Below, one piece after another: positions 4,891-6,962 of a DNA stretch of 6,962 nucleotides (positions are counted from its first letter, which is position 1; the number at the start of each line of letters is the position of its first letter). The translations under genes were made by a program, and so were the position numbers. Location: contig JAPYTU010000078.1 of the NCBI GenBank assembly GCA_029940715.1, positions 1 to 6,962 on the forward strand. The letters are read 5' to 3'. Origin of the DNA: Cytophagales bacterium (lineage in GTDB: Bacteria > Bacteroidota > Bacteroidia > Cytophagales > MED-G16). Under the pieces are notes generated by a model. The model was not told the DNA's origin and did no database searches. It was given only the letters and a program-made list of their open reading frames with translations.

Positions 4891-6962
4891 ATGAAAAGCA
4901 ATCCTTTATTTATTAGATTATTCTGTAAAGCTTTGTTTCTGATGATATTATTCTTAATAAGAGTTCAGGTTCTGTACAGTCAGGTAAAAGTTTGGGAAGG
5001 AACAATTACTATCCCTACCTATGGTTGGGAAGATGATGTCAATCCAAAATTCTGGGCTATGGAAGCAGGTGCTAAAGGTGCAACTACTGTGAAAGCATCT
5101 ATAACCTATCCATATAATATGCAGGATCATCTTTCCAGAAAGCTGGAGAAGGTTACTTACAAAGCTATCTTCCTTGAAAATGAATATTTAAAAATAACCT
5201 GTTTGCCCGAATTAGGAGGCAGGCTACATTCGGTTTTCGACAAGACTTCCAATCAGGAAATTTTTCATAAAAATGAAGTAATAAAACCAAGTATGATTGC
5301 AATGAGAGGTGGTTTTATCAGCGGTGGGATAGAATGGAATGCAGGACCACAGGTACATACGGTGACAATCTTATCACCGGTTGATGTATTTTATGCCAAA
5401 AATGAAGACGGCTCTGCATATATTGAAATTAGTAACTTGGAGAAAAGTCTTAGGACAAAGTGGACGGTGCGTGTTACCATTCATCCGGGGAAGGCTTTGC
5501 TTGATGAAGATATCCGCATTTACAATCCAACTGATGCAATGAACCCATATTATTTCTGGAATTGCACGGCTTTTCCTCAACTAAAAGGAACACGCTTCAT
5601 ATATCCCATGAGTAGGGGAACTGATCATTTCGGAATAAAATATTTTGATTGGCCAATTCATGAAGGAATTGATCTCTCCTGGACTAAGAATTATATAGAA
5701 GCTACATCAATATTTGCTGTTGATTGTGCGTACGATTTTTTTGGTGCATATGATGTAGATCTTGACCGAGGAATTGTACAGGTGGCTAATCATAATGAAC
5801 ATCTTGGAAAAAAAGCATGGACTTGGGGGCAGGGAGAGTACGGTCGTGTCAGTATGAAGAATTTGGGGGATAAAGATCCTGAATATATTGAAGTACAAAG
5901 TGGCCCTTTGCAAACTCAGTCTGATTATGGTTTGTTATCACCTGGCGCTTCTATTTCATGGAAAGAGTACTGGTATCCCATACATGGCCTAAGCACAGGT
6001 TTTGAGTTTGCCACTGAAAAGGTTGCCATACAGACCAATCACATCAAAAGCAATATTAGCATCAGCCTGATTTCAACAGAAATAATCAAGGGAGCAAAAT
6101 GCATCCTGATGGCTGGTGAAAAGGAGATCCAAAGAAAAGTGATAGATCTCTCCCCTTCCTCATCAGTTAGAGTGGATATGAACAAATCTTCATTTGATAC
6201 GGTAACCGTGCTACTTAAGACGAATGAAGGTGATGTTTTGGCGACTTTTCAGACACCTCTCCCTTTGCCTCCGGTAGACCCGATACAACCAGCCTCTTAT
6301 GTGAATAGGGAGGATGCTACCTTGAGTGTTGAAGAGAATTTTCTCAAAGCTGAGAAATTTGATCGGGCCCTCGATCGGATAAATGCCAGAAAATATTACA
6401 ATGCAGCACTCAGATTAGACTCGCTCCATTTAGCTTCACTCCGTAACCTGGCTATACTTGATTTTGAATCAGGCAAGTATGAGGTTGCAGCGTCACAGTT
6501 GGTAAAAGCCCTGAAGCAGATCCCTAATGATGACGGTTTGGCATGGTACTTCCTTGGACTGAGCCATTTAAAAGAGAAAAATACTGATGCCGCCCAGGCT
6601 TGTGGTTTTAAAGCATCGAGGTGCTCAGGAACAGTTGCAAGAGGTTACGATCTGGTTGGAAGAAGTTATATGCTTGAAAATAAATATGATGAAGCTGAAA
6701 GATATTTTCAAAAGGCGTACTTATCTGACCTTAATGACCCTCTTATTTATCATCATTACCTGCTTGCGGTTTATGTGGGTGGTAAAAAAGAAAAAGCATT
6801 GGCATTGGCTTCAAAACGAATTGAGGAATACCCAACAGAATTAACTACCAGATTTTTATTAGCAATATCAGAGCGAGGAAATAATAGTATAGCTGAGATC
6901 AGGGATTTTCTTGGTGAAGATGATTTTCAAATACTGGAAACAAGTTTAGTTTTCTCGCGTCT
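4891..6962 (+). CDS. DUF5107 protein with C-terminal TPR-like repeats, cut by the window edge
   Basis: This is a partial gene: 690 codons plus two bases are present with no stop, and full family members usually reach about 1,000 residues or more. Residues 1-30 are a signal peptide (hydrophobic 11-28, likely cleavage at LYS|Q), so the protein acts outside the cytoplasm. Residues 31-370 match DUF5107: a start of VKVWEGTITIPTY (32-44) with YPY at 73-75, then LENEYLKITCLPELGGRL (95-112), IKPSMIAMRGG (131-141) leading to SGGIEWN (144-150), a segment around AWTWGQGEYG (309-318), EYIEVQSGP (331-339) and KEYWYPIHGL (358-367). This is expected to be a galactose-mutarotase-like beta-sandwich that handles sugars; the reaction is unknown to me. 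Glu147 and Glu334 are the acidic residues in the best-conserved motifs. About 370-460 is a beta-rich linker ending in a Pro-rich stretch. From about 480 on, helical pairs (LASLRNLAILDFESGKY, GLAWYFLGLSHLKEKN, NKYDEAERYFQKAY) look like tetratricopeptide repeats. It follows the sulfatase by 49 bp and shares its higher GC. Confidence 0.9.
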   Translation, partial: MKSNPLFIRLFCKALFLMILFLIRVQVLYSQVKVWEGTITIPTYGWEDDVNPKFWAMEAGAKGATTVKASITYPYNMQDHLSRKLEKVTYKAIFLENEYLKITCLPELGGRLHSVFDKTSNQEIFHKNEVIKPSMIAMRGGFISGGIEWNAGPQVHTVTILSPVDVFYAKNEDGSAYIEISNLEKSLRTKWTVRVTIHPGKALLDEDIRIYNPTDAMNPYYFWNCTAFPQLKGTRFIYPMSRGTDHFGIKYFDWPIHEGIDLSWTKNYIEATSIFAVDCAYDFFGAYDVDLDRGIVQVANHNEHLGKKAWTWGQGEYGRVSMKNLGDKDPEYIEVQSGPLQTQSDYGLLSPGASISWKEYWYPIHGLSTGFEFATEKVAIQTNHIKSNISISLISTEIIKGAKCILMAGEKEIQRKVIDLSPSSSVRVDMNKSSFDTVTVLLKTNEGDVLATFQTPLPLPPVDPIQPASYVNREDATLSVEENFLKAEKFDRALDRINARKYYNAALRLDSLHLASLRNLAILDFESGKYEVAASQLVKALKQIPNDDGLAWYFLGLSHLKEKNTDAAQACGFKASRCSGTVARGYDLVGRSYMLENKYDEAERYFQKAYLSDLNDPLIYHHYLLAVYVGGKKEKALALASKRIEEYPTELTTRFLLAISERGNNSIAEIRDFLGEDDFQILETSLVFSR

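Noticed and set aside
5374..5913. Two 68-codon minus-strand frames opposite the DUF5107 gene
   Set aside because: The plus-strand DUF5107 frame is open and motif-rich throughout this stretch.
6587..6844. Plus-strand frame of 85 codons overlapping the TPR part of the DUF5107 gene
   Set aside because: It is out of frame with a continuous TPR-like coding frame that runs to the window edge, and has no signal of its own.

Overview
The window looks like a marine-type Bacteroidota chromosome, most likely Flavobacteriia. The left half is very AT-rich, and short lipoprotein signal peptides with a cysteine at residue 17 recur. Start codons lack recognisable Shine-Dalgarno sequences, and one leader carries a Bacteroidota-like -7 element (TAnnTTTG). 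The gene content (GH20 hexosaminidase, S1 sulfatase, DUF5107-TPR protein) is typical of glycan-degrading Bacteroidota. This placement is inferred from style and families; there is no marker gene in the window.

Layout. Positions 1-2008 hold two minus-strand genes: an exported GH20 beta-N-acetylhexosaminidase and, 4 bp downstream of it, the N-terminal 68 codons of a HhH-GPD DNA glycosylase of the AlkA type that runs off the left edge. A 196-bp AT-rich divergent control region (2009-2204) follows, with a 20-bp inverted repeat near its centre. From 2205 to the right edge, four plus-strand genes are separated by only 27, 33 and 49 bp. They are two paralogous NTF2/SnoaL-like lipoproteins, a lipoprotein S1 (formylglycine) sulfatase, and a secreted DUF5107 protein with a TPR-like C-terminal half, cut by the right edge after 690 codons.

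How the genes may work together. The sulfatase should remove sulfate esters from a polysaccharide or oligosaccharide outside the cytoplasm. GH20 enzymes remove terminal beta-linked GlcNAc/GalNAc. DUF5107 proteins are expected to have a galactose-mutarotase-like beta-sandwich and are often found with carbohydrate-active genes, but I know of no settled reaction for them. The set could be the edge of a sulfated-glycan utilisation region. No SusC/SusD pair, formylglycine-generating enzyme or regulator is visible, so this remains inference.

Odd points. Base composition rises clearly at about 3400. Hand counts of selected 60-base lines gave about 17-37% GC to the left and 35-55% to the right. The sulfatase/DUF5107 pair may therefore have a different origin from the AT-rich genes, although all four plus-strand genes look co-transcribed. 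The two NTF2-like lipoproteins have no function I can name and are the least understood part of the window. I did not find a CRISPR array, RNA gene, mobile element or phage gene. There is no gene-free stretch longer than 300 bases.
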